Origin: Folioceros fuciformis
Lineage: Eukaryota > Anthocerotophyta > Anthocerotopsida > Anthocerotales
Length of the DNA: 64,000 bases
Direction: 5' to 3'
NCBI GenBank assembly: GCA_049999805.1
Contig: JBNGIO010006119.1
Location: 62,211 to 126,210, forward strand
Positions 31,564 to 43,011 of the stretch are shown piece after piece. The position numbers and the translations under genes are program-made. Each line of letters opens with the position of its first letter. Position 1 is the stretch's first letter. Below the pieces are notes generated by a model. That model ran no database searches, had not been told where the DNA came from, and was given only the letters and a program-made list of their open reading frames with translations.

Positions 31564-34500
31564 TTAATATTCTACAACCTCCATCTCGTCAGCAGCTTCC
31601 TCTTCCGCGATCAAATCCTCTGTGAACAACTTCTTCAATGCAGGAAGCAACTTTGGAAGCAAATGCAAATCAGCCAAATTGGCGCTCATCATGTCAAACG
31701 CTATGCAGGTGCTGTCAGTATAACTTTCGTCAAAAACAGGTATCTTTGGATACCGCTGGCTGAAGTGTGTAAGGATTGTCCGAAACACCTTCCCTTGTCT
31801 TCCTGTTTCAATGGCTTCGCAAGTCATACTGTGTCTTTTCATTCGAGCTTCTTCTCCCATTCCGTCATCAAATGTAGCCTGCCAGCGTGAAAGAAAGATT
31901 TTCAGGCCAAGGGAATTTACTGTGTTCATATTGGAAATTCTGTTCAAATGAATCTCACCTCATGAATAAGAACAGTCGCCCCGTGACAGGCATTCAAAAG
32001 CGTCTTGCAGGGCCTTGTGTCCCCTGAATATGCCAGCTTCCACCCTGCCCTTACAACCCCCGTATGATCCGTTCTCTTGTCGGCCTCCAAGATGACCCCA
32101 AACGCTTGAGGACAATGGACAACTGGCACACTGACCAGGCTGCGAAGTCCTAAGGAGGATAAGGTAGCCTTCAGTATTTCCTGACCAACTTCATCACGGC
32201 CTGCCAGATTGTAACCCGGCTGAACCCAGTAGTTGTACATTTGCTTCGGCCTTTTATTTCCGACTGCTGAGCTTGTATGGACACCGCTTTCAACATATGC
32301 ATGAATAAGACCATGGCTAACATCTTTTCTATCTATACTCTGGTCTGAGGAAAGTTCGTTGTCTTCCTCGCCAGTTGTCTGGCTGCAGTCCAAAAAATAC
32401 ATTCCCAAGGCTTCTAGCTTCGTGTAGGCATCCAAGTATCTCTTCAAATGCTTCGGTCCGATCACTAGGATGGGAGAGAACATTCCCTGTCTCTCAAGCA
32501 GTGACTTTCTCACTGCCAAAATTCGTGACAGACCTGTATGGTGGTCTGCATGTATATGAGATATCCATACACATTTTAAGCCGGAAACAATGTCATCAGC
32601 CCCTTCAAGTCCATACCTGTCCAATGCATGACACAAAAATTAAACTTCCAAAATGATACAAAATTGACATACCACAACCAACCTCCTGAGTAAGCAAAGC
32701 ATGATGACAACGACATGCCTGGTGCCAGCAAATATCAGGAAACCCCAAAACCTTCTCCCACCTCCTCTTGAGCTGCCCATAGGTTCCCTCTCCACAGTCG
32801 AGCATTATGCCGCCGCGACTGAACAGGTGGATGTAAATTGCGCTTACATTTCGATACTTTGATGGCTGGGAAGAGCCTGTACCGAGAAATACTATCTCCA
32901 TTTCCCTCCTGTGTAAGTTTTGAAGGCAATCTGGCAGAACAATGTTTGCCCTGTCAACTGATTCAAGAGTATGTTGGGCCACGTCAATTTTAAGAGGCTC
33001 TTCAACACGTGACACCAGTTCACTCGTATTCTTGCTCAACTGGTCCTCGTGTCTGACTTCAATTACTTTATCCTGCGGAAGACTGGCACTAGAAGGAAGG
33101 GAACAATCTTGGAGCCAAGGTTCTTCCACTGGGTACGTATTTGCAGCCTCTGGCCGTCTAATAATACCAACTGTCGGGAGGGGTCTACTATCTGATGCTA
33201 CATTCCACATCTGTGCAATCTCATCCCTGATCCTCTCAAGATCAGGAAAGTCTGACACCAGTTGCTTTCGCAGCCGACAAAGGCAGAATGCACTTGATAT
33301 GGATGAAAGGTCCAACCCTACGGACGACAGGGGGCGCAGTCGAAACTGCAGGCAACCCAGTCAGTACATGTTCCCAACGCTTGCGCCGTTTGCTCCTAGC
33401 AAAAACATTCCAAGAGAGGAAATCCAAGACAGTAGTACCTTTAAAAGGTTTGCTGCTTTCGAAATCAAAGATGTGGATCCAGGAATCTGACAGACGAAGA
33501 AAATGGTTACACCAGGTGGTGCTTAAAAGTTCCACAAACAGTTAAAATACACATCATTATCCATACCTGCTGCAAAGGTCCTACCAATTCTTCACAAGCT
33601 TGCGATCGCTCTATGCCGTTGTGAAGCTCGGCATCAGACTTGTCTTTGGGCACAAGGCCACAGTCTGGAAAAACTTGTGGGCAAATGTAATTCAGGCACG
33701 ATATTACCTTCGCACTCGACTTCAGTACTGGCGACGTAATGTTCTGCCTGGTTGGTCCCAACAGCCAAACAACTGACTCAGTCAGGTGGTGACTTATGCT
33801 TTGCCTCCGGCAGCATGGAAATACCTAGTGCGTACCCTATAAGGTATAACTTTGCAGCTGTGCAACTGGCCACTTACGATCCATGTCCAGCTAAAATGTG
33901 ACTTGTCTCAGAGAAAACGGCCATCCACTCCTGGTATCTGACGTCACTCGTCACAATGGATGGACCTATGTGCACCATGCATGTCACCAACTTGGACGGA
34001 GGTTCGCCGGGATAAAAGTCCTTAAGGCCAGATGACGACAATAGGGCTGGTATATGGTCCAGAGTAGGGCAATCCACCAGTATAAAAATAGGACCTGGTG
34101 AAGGAGGTTCCATCACCTGGTGTGGATGAACCTGCATCAGCAATAACAGCTCAGCTGCAGGAACCATGATAATGCCAGAATTTTCATGAGCTAGTACGTA
34201 AAACACTGACCATTCCAGTGTTATCATCCCGGGGAACAGACTTGCCATTTTGAAGCTCACTGTATTTTCTTCCAGGTTTCACACCCAGTGCTGTTGCCTT
34301 CGTAGGATCGAATTTTCCTCTCACTTGGGGAAGCTCGCAGACATAAACCACAGAGACGTCCCCTGCTCTGTACTTGTCTGCACTTTCCCCTGTTGATCTA
34401 GTTCCGTCATTATGGTCATCAAGGACTGACAAGAAAAATGCAGCAAGTAGTGAAAAACTAATCCAAAAGTTCAAACCAGCTGTAGCCATGAGCAGAGCTA

Positions 34501-37218
34501 GAAACTAGGTTGACGCCTTGATTACCTTCATTCTCTTCATCACCATCATTTGAGCTAGTCTTATCCCTGAGACTCCCTTGGTGTTTCACATCACCAGCAG
34601 CACTCGTGGACGGGTGAAGCAAGACTGCTGAGATTTTCACATACTCATCATGAAAAAGTACTTCTGTATCAGCAGGATCCTTTCCAGAGTTGTCGTGACT
34701 AAATGCCTGCCCGAAACTGTGGCTGTGTACGACTGAGGCATTGGGAACAAACGTTCGCATAGCATCGACAAAGTATTGCAACTCTGATGTTCCCCATACG
34801 TTCACCTGCACAGAAGACGTTCATAGCAAGAATCAGTAGGAGGGAATGCTTAGGGCAAGAAGTTGGACCAATGCGGTGAAACAATTGGGGTCCACACCAA
34901 ACCGGCAATGCAGCCAAGTTCTCAAGAAGACAAAGATCAATGACCTTGCATGTTCTTTGCACGCCCATATAGAAATCAGAGCTCACTTACAGGTTCTTTA
35001 CTATCACCAAGATTTCCAAGAGTGAGGAGCAAGCCTGCAAAGGGACAACAACCAAGACCCGAAACAACAGCTCAAGGAATCGTCCAGCTCTTCTTTCTGG
35101 CCAACAACGAAGTGGAAGAAACTTGTACAAAACGGGCGAATTCACCAGAGTCATTACCAGGAATTCCATTGGCAGTTTCAGACGTGACTCGTGTGAGGAA
35201 AAGGTGGTCAATCTACACCAAGACATCCCGAAGTGAAAGCACCAGTTAACTGACAGTTGGGGGTAACAATAGATATTAAGAAAACGTGCAATTCTCGCAA
35301 TATTACAACGTGAGCAAACAAGAACCCTATTTGCCGAACAAATTGGATAAGAAACAGGAGCGGCTGCTACCTTAGAAAGTTTTATCTTGTGCTCAAGGCA
35401 AAATCGCTGCAGACCCTGTGCAGAGAACATCAAGGTACCGTACAGGCAAGTCAGCACATGAAAGGACCGATTGATCACCGTGCTTCCAAAAAAAAAGGGC
35501 TCGTCTAGAAACCGACCTCTCCAGCATTGAAGATGAATCTGCGCTTGTCGAAGAAGAGCAATACACTGGGTGCAGTGTCTTCAGTGTCCATACCAGTGCC
35601 AAGAATCTGCGTGAACTACTTCCTCAGTACGCAACAGGAACTGAGCTCACGGGTCAGAAAAAGGGAACAACGGTATGACTGGAAGACGACCCATGGTGCA
35701 GACTTGAATCCTAGCAGATCATCAAGCGACATGTACCAAGAAAGAAGGCTGCTCGGTGCCTGGTATCAGACTCAGCTTCCAAAGTTCTTGGCATCCTATG
35801 CTAAAAGTAGGGCAACCCGCACCGCCAACTAACTCCATGCTTTTGACGAGGGGAACCATTCTAGCTTAAAACCAAGACGTGGTTTTTGTGTTTACCAGGT
35901 TCTCAGAGAGGAACAAGACCAGCAGTCGCCAGTTAAAGGACATAGGCCGGCACACAGTACCAAATGCAAACAGAAAGAAGGGCGGGAAACGATACTACTT
36001 GGGACAGAAATGCAATGGACAACGGAGGTGAGAGTCGAACTCAGCTTGCCTGCACATAGCTGTTGTTGCTGTTTGCAAACGTGTTGCAACCTTCCGGCAA
36101 GAGTTTTCGTTTGCCCATGAGGCACCAATGAAGATCAAACGGTACCCTCTCGCATTCAGGTTTGAAAAAATGTCCCTACAATCAAGGCAGGCAGGGATGG
36201 GAGAGGGTTATAACTTGCTTGCCTGCACAAAGCTGATGGTGCTGGTTGCGTGCGAACTTCCAGGGAGGATATGCCCATCTCTATGCCGTCCTCCACTCCT
36301 GGGACGTGGTGCCATCGAGTCTAAATCGACTCCCCTTGTCCTTGCAGACGAGGAAACCGAATACTCTGATTTTCTATCTACACTTCCCACCTTAGGAGGG
36401 AGGAAGAAGGCAGGACGTGACCGCAAAGCCTCCACAGAAACGGAACAGCTAGCTACTAGTCGTTCACTATCGGTAGCCTCCACTGCTCCCTTGAGGAGCA
36501 ACAGGCCATCAGATTCCTCATGGACGGAGTTCGCGTCGCTGGCAAGGGATACCGGCGACTTGCGTTGGGCGGCGGGTGTTTCCGCAACCGCCGAATTTTC
36601 CTCAGCGCTCCAGGCTCCAGCTACACCCGTTGGGGGCGCAGATTTTTGTTCATCCACAACCACGACGGACGTAACAGACACTTTCCTGGCCCGTGCACGC
36701 TGCGGCTTCTGCACTGAGAGTTCGGAATCGGCAGGACGCGACTCTTTCACCTCATCCTCCTCCAACCTCACCGACGGCAGCAGGGCACCACTCCCGTCCC
36801 CGCTCAGCTGCCGCTCGATCACTGCGCCCGCCGTGGACGGAATCAGTTGCTGCACGTGCGTACCCGCCTGAACTGTGGACGCGGCCGACTTCGGCCGGCC
36901 CCGGCCGCGCTTCTTCGGCACAAGCACAGCATGCGCCGCCGCGTCCTCCGATGCAGGAGCCGCAGCTCCCACAGCCTCCGCGGACTGAGGCTCTACCGGC
37001 CTCGATTCAACCACAGCACTCACTCGCCGCCCCGGTTTCCTGGACGCAGGGCTCTCTTGCGCTGCCTTGGACGCGCTGCAAACCGAAAACCGCTGCTGCT
37101 GGCGTCGCCACGCCAACCCGCCCGGAGAGCAGAGCTCGGCAAGACGGCGCGATCCACGCGGAATGTGCAGCAAGAGCGGGCGCTGCAGAGCTGCTGCCGC
37201 CACGGTCGCTGGCGACAT
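31564..37218 (-). CDS. TRZ: Long-form tRNase Z (ELAC2-like) with long N-terminal extension
   Basis: 3' tRNA-processing endoribonuclease. Exon 1 (37218-36223) encodes 332 residues: an Arg/Ala-rich transit-peptide-like start ([20 protein letters not shown]), an AT-hook-like [10 protein letters not shown], a Ser-rich disordered tract and finally STISFVQ. Later exons start 35606-35517 ([10 protein letters not shown]...), 35415-35371 ([15 protein letters not shown]), 35212-35158, 35034-34991 and from 34805 (VNVWGTSEL); together they form the inactive N-terminal beta-lactamase half. The catalytic half has [12 protein letters not shown] (PxKxRN loop, about 32870), the [10 protein letters not shown] metal motif (about 32540), [22 protein letters not shown] and [12 protein letters not shown], ending ...EVVEY with the stop at 31564-31566. 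Intron 1 appears to start with GC. The long form and presequence suggest nuclear and/or organellar use. Confidence 0.92.
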
Positions 37219-37655
37219 GAATAAGCGCCAGCGTGGGGTCGCGAGTCCGCCACTCCTCCAGGATCAACCCACCTTCACGATCGGGTGACGGGGCACTGGA
37301 GTTGGTTTTGCACGCCATCATAGGTAGCTCCCGCGTCGACAACGACGAAGCCTGATGTTCCACCTCGGCCTACCATCTGATACAATCTATACGTAAATGA
37401 CCCTCAATTACGCTAGAAAACTACAGTACGAGGCCAACCGGAACCAAAGCATGTGGCCACCTCAATCACAAAGTCTTGTTATATTTTACAAGTTACATCT
37501 GATTATAAGCTATCTTAGGTACTTCGCTTAGATTATAATTATCATCATATTTATGTCACTCGTATGGAATACTCATATGAAGGAGTTGCATTTTTTTTTT
37601 TCCTCAACCCTATTTTCTGGTTTTCTCGCACCTCATCTTAGGGCTTGACATACTC
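37219..37655. other. Upstream region of tRNase Z
   Basis: Promoter and 5' UTR side of the minus-strand gene; AT content rises sharply from about 37380. Confidence 0.4.
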
Positions 37656-37663
37656 TATGGACT

Positions 37664-37690
37664 TAGGTTTTTTTTTTTTTTTTTTTTTTT
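37664..37690. repeat. Poly-T run
   Basis: An uninterrupted run of more than 20 T, preceded by shorter T runs at about 37590. It could be the reversed poly-A tail of an inserted retrosequence or a simple microsatellite. Confidence 0.9.
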
Positions 37691-37759
37691 CCTCCTTGTG
37701 GATCAATCACTAACAATCAAGATCTTTTTGTGGACTATCACAAAACACACACAAGATTC

Positions 37760-38560
37760 TTTCTTCTCAAAACCCTTGGCAAATCTAGGACAAATTTCTT
37801 TGCAAATGGCATGTCCACATTGTCTAGCAAATGGCCTTACACATTGTAGCCATAGAGAACAAGTGCAAGGAGTATTTGAGGATTTACAGATGTAGGTGGC
37901 CTTATAGATCGTAGGTGAAGATTGTCTTGCAAATTGCATTGTAGATTGTCCCTAAAGTTTGCATTACAGATTGTCCCTATAGGACAATGTATTGTAGATT
38001 ATTGCAAAGTGTCCCTGCAAATCATATTATAGAGTGTCCTGAAGTTTGTATTGCAAATTGTCCTACAACTTTGCATAGAAGATTGCTCTATAGATTGCCA
38101 ATCACTGTCGATGGCCTCACTCACTCACATACCCTTGGGTGAGCAACTGCATGGTAGGATTGGAGGGATTGATCTCGTTTGGCCTTACATATGGCCTTAG
38201 AGGTTGCAAGTCCAAAGTGGGGATGCTATTCAAGTTGCAAATTTTCTTATACATGGTAGGTACAAATTGCTTGGCAAATGGCCTTGCATATTGTACTTGC
38301 AAAGAACAAGTACATGATGTGTTTACGGATTGCAAATGCAAGTTGTCTTGTAGATTGTGGGTACATCTTACCTTGCAAAGACTATGTTGCATATTAACCT
38401 TTGCAAATTGCCTTGCAAATTGTGGTTGTGGATTGCCTTGCAATTGGCCTTTGGGATTGCCTTGAAGTTCGACATTGCTTTGCATATGACCAAACTCTTT
38501 ATAGTTGCAAAGTGCATTGGACATCACCTTACACATGCCCTTGTACCTTGATATCATATC
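37760..38560. repeat. Degenerate TTGCAAATTG-type repeat field
   Basis: Variants of TTGCAAATTG/TTGTAGATTG recur every 15-40 bp. On a larger scale, about 37790-37915 and about 38260-38345 align over roughly 90 bp (both have GCAAATGGCCTT, then GAACAAGT, then TAGATTG or TAGATCG), so the field contains a diverged direct repeat about 475 bp apart. No gene. Confidence 0.75.
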
Positions 38561-38675
38561 CTAGTTGCTAAAAATGACTTACACACTCCTGGGTTTTGCA
38601 AAACTTAGAGATTACGCTTGATGCGAATGCAAAGGGCTTGGAGGGTATGAACTTCCTCCTCGACTACATTGACTT

Positions 38676-38807
38676 CACCTAGCTTTAATGATGCTAAGTA
38701 GAGAATGCATGAACAAGATGGAGCTATTGGAGATATACTCGCACCTAGCTTTAATGATGCTAAGTAGAGAATGCAGGAACAAGATGGAGCTATTGGAGGT
38801 ATACTTG
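38676..38807. repeat. 66-bp tandem duplication
   Basis: Two near-identical copies starting CACCTAGCTTTAATGATGCT at 38676 and 38742, differing at a few positions. Confidence 0.93.
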
Positions 38808-39294
38808 CAGCCATGGATAGAGGAGGGGCGCTCCATGGTCGTGGACCTGCATTTTTCTTCTCCTGTCTCTGCAGTGGTGTGAAACCTATTGGTAAAGGTC
38901 CATGATTGCTCTAAGGGGATATTGAATAAAGATTTCATGGTTCCATTCCCTTCCTTTTCCTTGCTGAAGGTGTTACCTACAATCGTTCCCTCGAGGAAAT
39001 TGCTCCTCCTTTGAAATTACTGGACCGTGGATGAAACCCAAGTATTCGTATCAGTATTCCGGACACTCATGGTAATCGAGAAGGAAAAATGATGCGTTAG
39101 TGAGATGTATCTATAAATGCATGCAGCTATGTATGTATTAATTAATTACGTTTGTTTGGCCATTGAAAGGGCGAGCGAACCGGTGAAAGTGGGTGACCTG
39201 GTGGCAGGAAGCGCGGGCATCAAACGGGAAAGTGGCCCTCTTTTACTCCACCTTGGCCCAGTGTTTGGAGAGGGAGCACATTCGCGGGAAGGCG
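38808..39294. other. Upstream region of the BTB gene
   Basis: Probable promoter and 5' UTR. The reading frame of the BTB gene is open upstream to about 39193, but without an ATG. Confidence 0.4.
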
Positions 39295-40836
39295 ATGGAG
39301 TTGGGGGGAGTGGTAGGACGAGCAACGGATGAGAGCAGCCCGCGGCAGCGGCTGGGGCTGGGGCTGGGGCGGGCGTCGGCCTTTGATTTCACGGACTTCA
39401 CGGTCGCATATCCCTTCAGCGACGTGAAGCTGGTGAGCGCCAGTGGCGCCGTGCTCTATGGCTGTCGGTACAATCTGGCGGTTCGGTCGCCCGTGTGCAA
39501 GCGGATGCTGCTGAGCGGGATGAAGGAGGCGCAGCCGATGTCGGAGGTGGTGATCATTCCGTTCCCCATGATGAGGACGGAGGCCTTGCAGGTGCTGCTC
39601 GAGTTTTGCACATCCGGGTGCTTCTCAGCCAAGTTGGTGCGGGAGGCGCCGGTGGATGTTATTCACGCGGCGCGCTATTTCCAGCTCACAGATGACATGG
39701 AGGAGGTGATCGAGAGCGTGGTGTCGGAGATGATGGAGCTCGCGGGGGCCCAGGGTGGACAGGAGCGGTGGGCGGAGGCGCTGTCGCTGGCGCTGGAATG
39801 CTTGCCGACCGATTTGGACGCTTCCTTCTTCGAGTTCTTGCTCAAGAGAATCTTCTCCCGGTCGATCGAAGCCCTGGGGTACCAGAAGCTGAGTGCCAGG
39901 GCCCTGGAGTTTTTGCTGTCCAGGTCGTTGGCTTGTTCAGACCCTTGGGCGTCAAGTTTCTTCTTCTACTCTTCCGAGTTCTCTATCTTTCGGTACTTGT
40001 TACACTGGTCTGCTTGTCAGATATCGGAAGACGCCCAGCGGCAGTTGTATTTCGTACGCGACGCGATCATGGACAATGAGAGCTTTGACATAGATAGCAT
40101 TGGGCCGGGGACCGCCGAATTGTTGGAGACCATAGCTGCAATTGCTGAGCCTTTCCTACCCTTGATAAATTTTAAGTCCATACACCCCCAGGACATCGCC
40201 ATAGAGATAAAGCCGTTGAAGATAGTGCCTGCCGAAATGCTGCTTGATGCTCTCTGCCACCATGCCCTCGTCCTGAACATGAGTTCTCCTATCATGTATC
40301 GAGGGCCATATGTTCTACAGTGGCATCCTAATGGGCATTCCCCGGATCTTGTCATCGACGAGAACTCAGATGGAAGGGGGATTTACTGCGGCTCGGACCT
40401 TTCAGGCTTTGCGAGGACATACTCGTCCTTGGAAGGTAGTGGAGAGCACAGCTGGTTGGTTACCGTTTCTATATACTCTAATCCCAGTGGCATCGGAATC
40501 GGGTTCTGCTCTGATGAGGCCAACTATTGTCAGTGGCTTGGATATAGCCCCAAGGGCTGGATCCTGGATGGCGGTGCCAGGTTCTGGCATAAAGGAGTGG
40601 CTGTTATGGCAGCTGACTGTTTGTCGTTCAGATCCGATGTGACGGAAGTTCAAGTCACCGTGAACTTGGATAGAAGAACTTGCCGTTTCACAATTAGACA
40701 AGATTCTGAAGGAGAATCTGTAGAGGTCAGCTCAGACGGTCCTTGGCTCGACATTCCTAAGCTTATATACCCCGCTGTGAGTTTCCGCAACTCGTCTGGA
40801 CGAGTTTCTCTGAGCCCCTGTGAGGCCACGTTCTGA
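39295..40836 (+). CDS. BTB/POZ-BACK protein with C-terminal SPRY-like domain
   Basis: A single-exon frame of 513 residues from ATG 39295; longer frames upstream lack ATG. Residues about 30-145 form a BTB/POZ fold: FSDVKLVSASGAVLYGCRYN, the VCKRMLLSGMKEA helix and the AARYFQLTDDMEE helix. These are followed by a BACK-like helical region to about residue 300. Residues about 340-505 match a SPRY/B30.2 pattern: an early GRGIYCGSDLSGF, WLVTVSIYSNPSGIGIGFCS, YCQWLGYSPKGWILDGGARF, VTVNLDRRTCRFTI and the terminal LIYPAVSFRNSSGRVSLSP. BTB-BACK proteins usually act as CUL3 ubiquitin-ligase adaptors, and here the SPRY domain would be the substrate-binding part; this is inferred from domain order. No catalytic residues are expected. 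Confidence 0.85.
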   Translation: MELGGVVGRATDESSPRQRLGLGLGRASAFDFTDFTVAYPFSDVKLVSASGAVLYGCRYNLAVRSPVCKRMLLSGMKEAQPMSEVVIIPFPMMRTEALQVLLEFCTSGCFSAKLVREAPVDVIHAARYFQLTDDMEEVIESVVSEMMELAGAQGGQERWAEALSLALECLPTDLDASFFEFLLKRIFSRSIEALGYQKLSARALEFLLSRSLACSDPWASSFFFYSSEFSIFRYLLHWSACQISEDAQRQLYFVRDAIMDNESFDIDSIGPGTAELLETIAAIAEPFLPLINFKSIHPQDIAIEIKPLKIVPAEMLLDALCHHALVLNMSSPIMYRGPYVLQWHPNGHSPDLVIDENSDGRGIYCGSDLSGFARTYSSLEGSGEHSWLVTVSIYSNPSGIGIGFCSDEANYCQWLGYSPKGWILDGGARFWHKGVAVMAADCLSFRSDVTEVQVTVNLDRRTCRFTIRQDSEGESVEVSSDGPWLDIPKLIYPAVSFRNSSGRVSLSPCEATF

Positions 40837-41501
40837 TGGAGAGCCGTGCTGTGCCTCCCGTGCTCTCCCATTTTTGTATATCCGTAACGTCCTTAGGCCT
40901 CATTTTTCTTTCCCCCTGAGACCCTTTGTAATTCCAAGTTGGAACAAGTGTCACTTCTTAAATCCTCAATGGGGAAGGAATTGTCCTTCCCACAGAGGTA
41001 GCTGCACAGGAAGGGGACAAAAAATAAGTAAGAAGATGTGCTCTCCACACGATTGTTGTTGTAAGTCGGTGTCGAATTTGAGCATTGCGTATTCATGTTT
41101 TGCCACTACCACAGACATACAGGTGTAGGACGCAGGCTAGATACCTATTTTGTGAACAAAAATAACCCCAGGGGTCCTGCGCTAATGCACTGGAAGCGGC
41201 TAATCTGAAACGAGGAGGTTTTCTTCAATGGCGGGAGACAAGTGGGAGGAAGCGCATGATAGCAGGCGGGCAGACAAAAAACAGTCTGCGTGCCTAAAAA
41301 TCCTCAGCTACTTGTCACAACTCATCAACCTATTGAGGCACGAAATGGAAGACATCAAAGTTCACAACCACATGTCCAATCACTGAGTGGAACTGCTGAA
41401 ATGATCTCCTCGCCTTGTGAGCAGAACAGCAAGACAATCACTTGCTTCCCCCGAAGAAAACAAGCAGGGCCCTGTGCAGTACGGAGAAGGCCCCGACATC
41501 C
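40837..41501. other. Convergent 3' flanks
   Basis: 3' UTRs of the BTB gene (plus) and of the bL12m gene (minus). No other feature recognised. Confidence 0.45.
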
Positions 41502-42164
41502 TTACTCCATCACCACAGTAGCCCCCACGGCCTTGAGCTTCTCAATAATCTGCTCCGCCTCTTCCTTGCTCACTCCCTTCTTCAGAATGCAAGGCGTCTT
41601 CTCCACCAGCTCCTTGGCCTCCTTGAGACCTAGCGAGGTGAAGGTTCTCACCTCCTTGATAACCTTGATCTTGGAAGCCGCGTCGTACTTGTCCAACTTC
41701 AAATCAAAAGCTGTCTTCTCAGGAGCCTTTTCCTCCACTCTAGGAGCCGCAGCGGCGCCCCCGCCACCGCCCCCTCCCATCATGGGAACCCCCATAGGCA
41801 AGTCCTTAAGCCCCAGCCGCTGCTTCAGCAGCTTGGTCATATCCGCCACCTCCAGCAGCGTCAGGGATGATATCTCGTCCACCAGACGAAGAATCTTCTC
41901 CGAAGGCGGGCTCCTCTGCTCGGTGGGATCCACCTCCGCCGGCTGCACAGCTGCCCGAAGTTTCTCCTTCCCCGCTCGGAACTCCCTCACAGCTGCATAA
42001 TTGAATCCCCGCCTGCTCCATCCATCCGGCAGAGCTACCGGCCCCGGCAGCAGCTTCTCCTCCCAGCAGCCAGCCTGCGCCTGCCCGCGCATCGCCCTGG
42101 CATCCGCATATCGCCACCTCCCTCGTTGCAGCAAATGCCTGCCCCTCACCAGCCTGGTTGTCAT
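41502..42164 (-). CDS. Mitochondrial ribosomal protein bL12m (L7/L12)
   Basis: Forms the flexible stalk of the large ribosomal subunit that recruits translation GTPases. The intronless frame of 220 residues starts at ATG 42164; the frame extends upstream but only from a TTG. Residues 1-35 (MTTRLVRGRHLLQRGRWRYA) are Arg-rich without acidic residues, as in a mitochondrial presequence. About residues 90-125 form the dimerisation domain (ISSLTLLEVADMTKLLKQRL), then comes a Gly/Ala hinge with a G7 run. The C-terminal domain is TAFDLKLDKYDAASKIKVIK, FTSLGLKEAKELVEKTPCIL and EQIIEKLKAVGATVVME. The mitochondrial rather than plastid assignment rests on the hinge and on KTVFDLKL-type wording of plant mitochondrial homologues. 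Confidence 0.93.
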   Translation of the reverse strand: MTTRLVRGRHLLQRGRWRYADARAMRGQAQAGCWEEKLLPGPVALPDGWSRRGFNYAAVREFRAGKEKLRAAVQPAEVDPTEQRSPPSEKILRLVDEISSLTLLEVADMTKLLKQRLGLKDLPMGVPMMGGGGGGGAAAAPRVEEKAPEKTAFDLKLDKYDAASKIKVIKEVRTFTSLGLKEAKELVEKTPCILKKGVSKEEAEQIIEKLKAVGATVVME

Positions 42165-43011
42165 AATGCCGCCCTCGCCCGCCGCCTCCCCCGTCAAGAT
42201 ATCATGCCGCCACCTCCCTCACGGCTCCTCGGACCGCCGCATCGGCAGCAGTCACAACCACCAGCCCCTCCGAATTTCTCTAGCACAAGATCCGCCTCCT
42301 TTCGCACGCACTAATCCTCTAATGGACCATCCACCGGCAGCAACTCTACAGCGAGACGCCAAGGCAGGCAGGCAAGCTCTACCCACGAACCTTAGGTCAC
42401 ACTCGCTCTTGCTCGACTGCCTCGCCTCACACACCCCCACGCTCTCCAGGCTACGAGAGCAGCGGATGCCGACCCGTAGATCGCCGCGCGAGGGATCCCT
42501 TTCCCGGCTCACCCGTTGCCGCCCTCCGTCGGCATCGCCAACTACGTCAGAGAAGCCAAATTCAACCGCCGCGGACAATCTAAAACCCTAGCTGTCCCCA
42601 CGGCCGCATCCTAATTCCCCTATAAGAATCCTTCCTATTCGCCCGCGTCTGCTTCCCACACTCCTACCGCAACTTTGTGCTGTCTACTGATTCTAGCGGT
42701 GATTGTTCACATCGGTTCACTCCTTCGCCAACATCTTGGCCAAGATGCTTATCGCTGCAAGAGCTTCTGCATCGTTGATACGACACCTCGTTCAAGGTTT
42801 ATGTTTGTCCGTGACGATGCTCGGTTGATTGCGTTGGGGGGCTTGCGGCAATTTGCAGAGTAATCGAGAGAAAGGAAGACTCGTGCTTTACTTGACGTTC
42901 TTTTAGGAAGAGCCAGAGGCCGACATCGGAGAAGAAAATTGAGGATCGGACGCCGCAGGAAGAAGCGAGAGCCGGTATGTTACAAGGCTTGGGAAACACT
43001 GAATCTGCTAT
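42165..43011. other. Intergenic between bL12m and LHCB3
   Basis: Upstream region of bL12m and 3' flank of LHCB3, both on the minus strand. C-rich around 42200-42560 with overlapping meaningless frames on both strands. Confidence 0.4.

Noticed and set aside
36010-36060. tRNA-like T-arm (GAGTTCGACTCTC on the minus strand)
   Set aside because: No matching acceptor stem, D-arm or anticodon arm could be found at the right spacing; it lies in a tRNase Z intron by chance.
42001-42591. 196-codon plus-strand frame upstream of and antisense to bL12m
   Set aside because: Pro/Ser/Arg-rich shadow of the bL12m presequence and promoter, with no ATG-linked homology.
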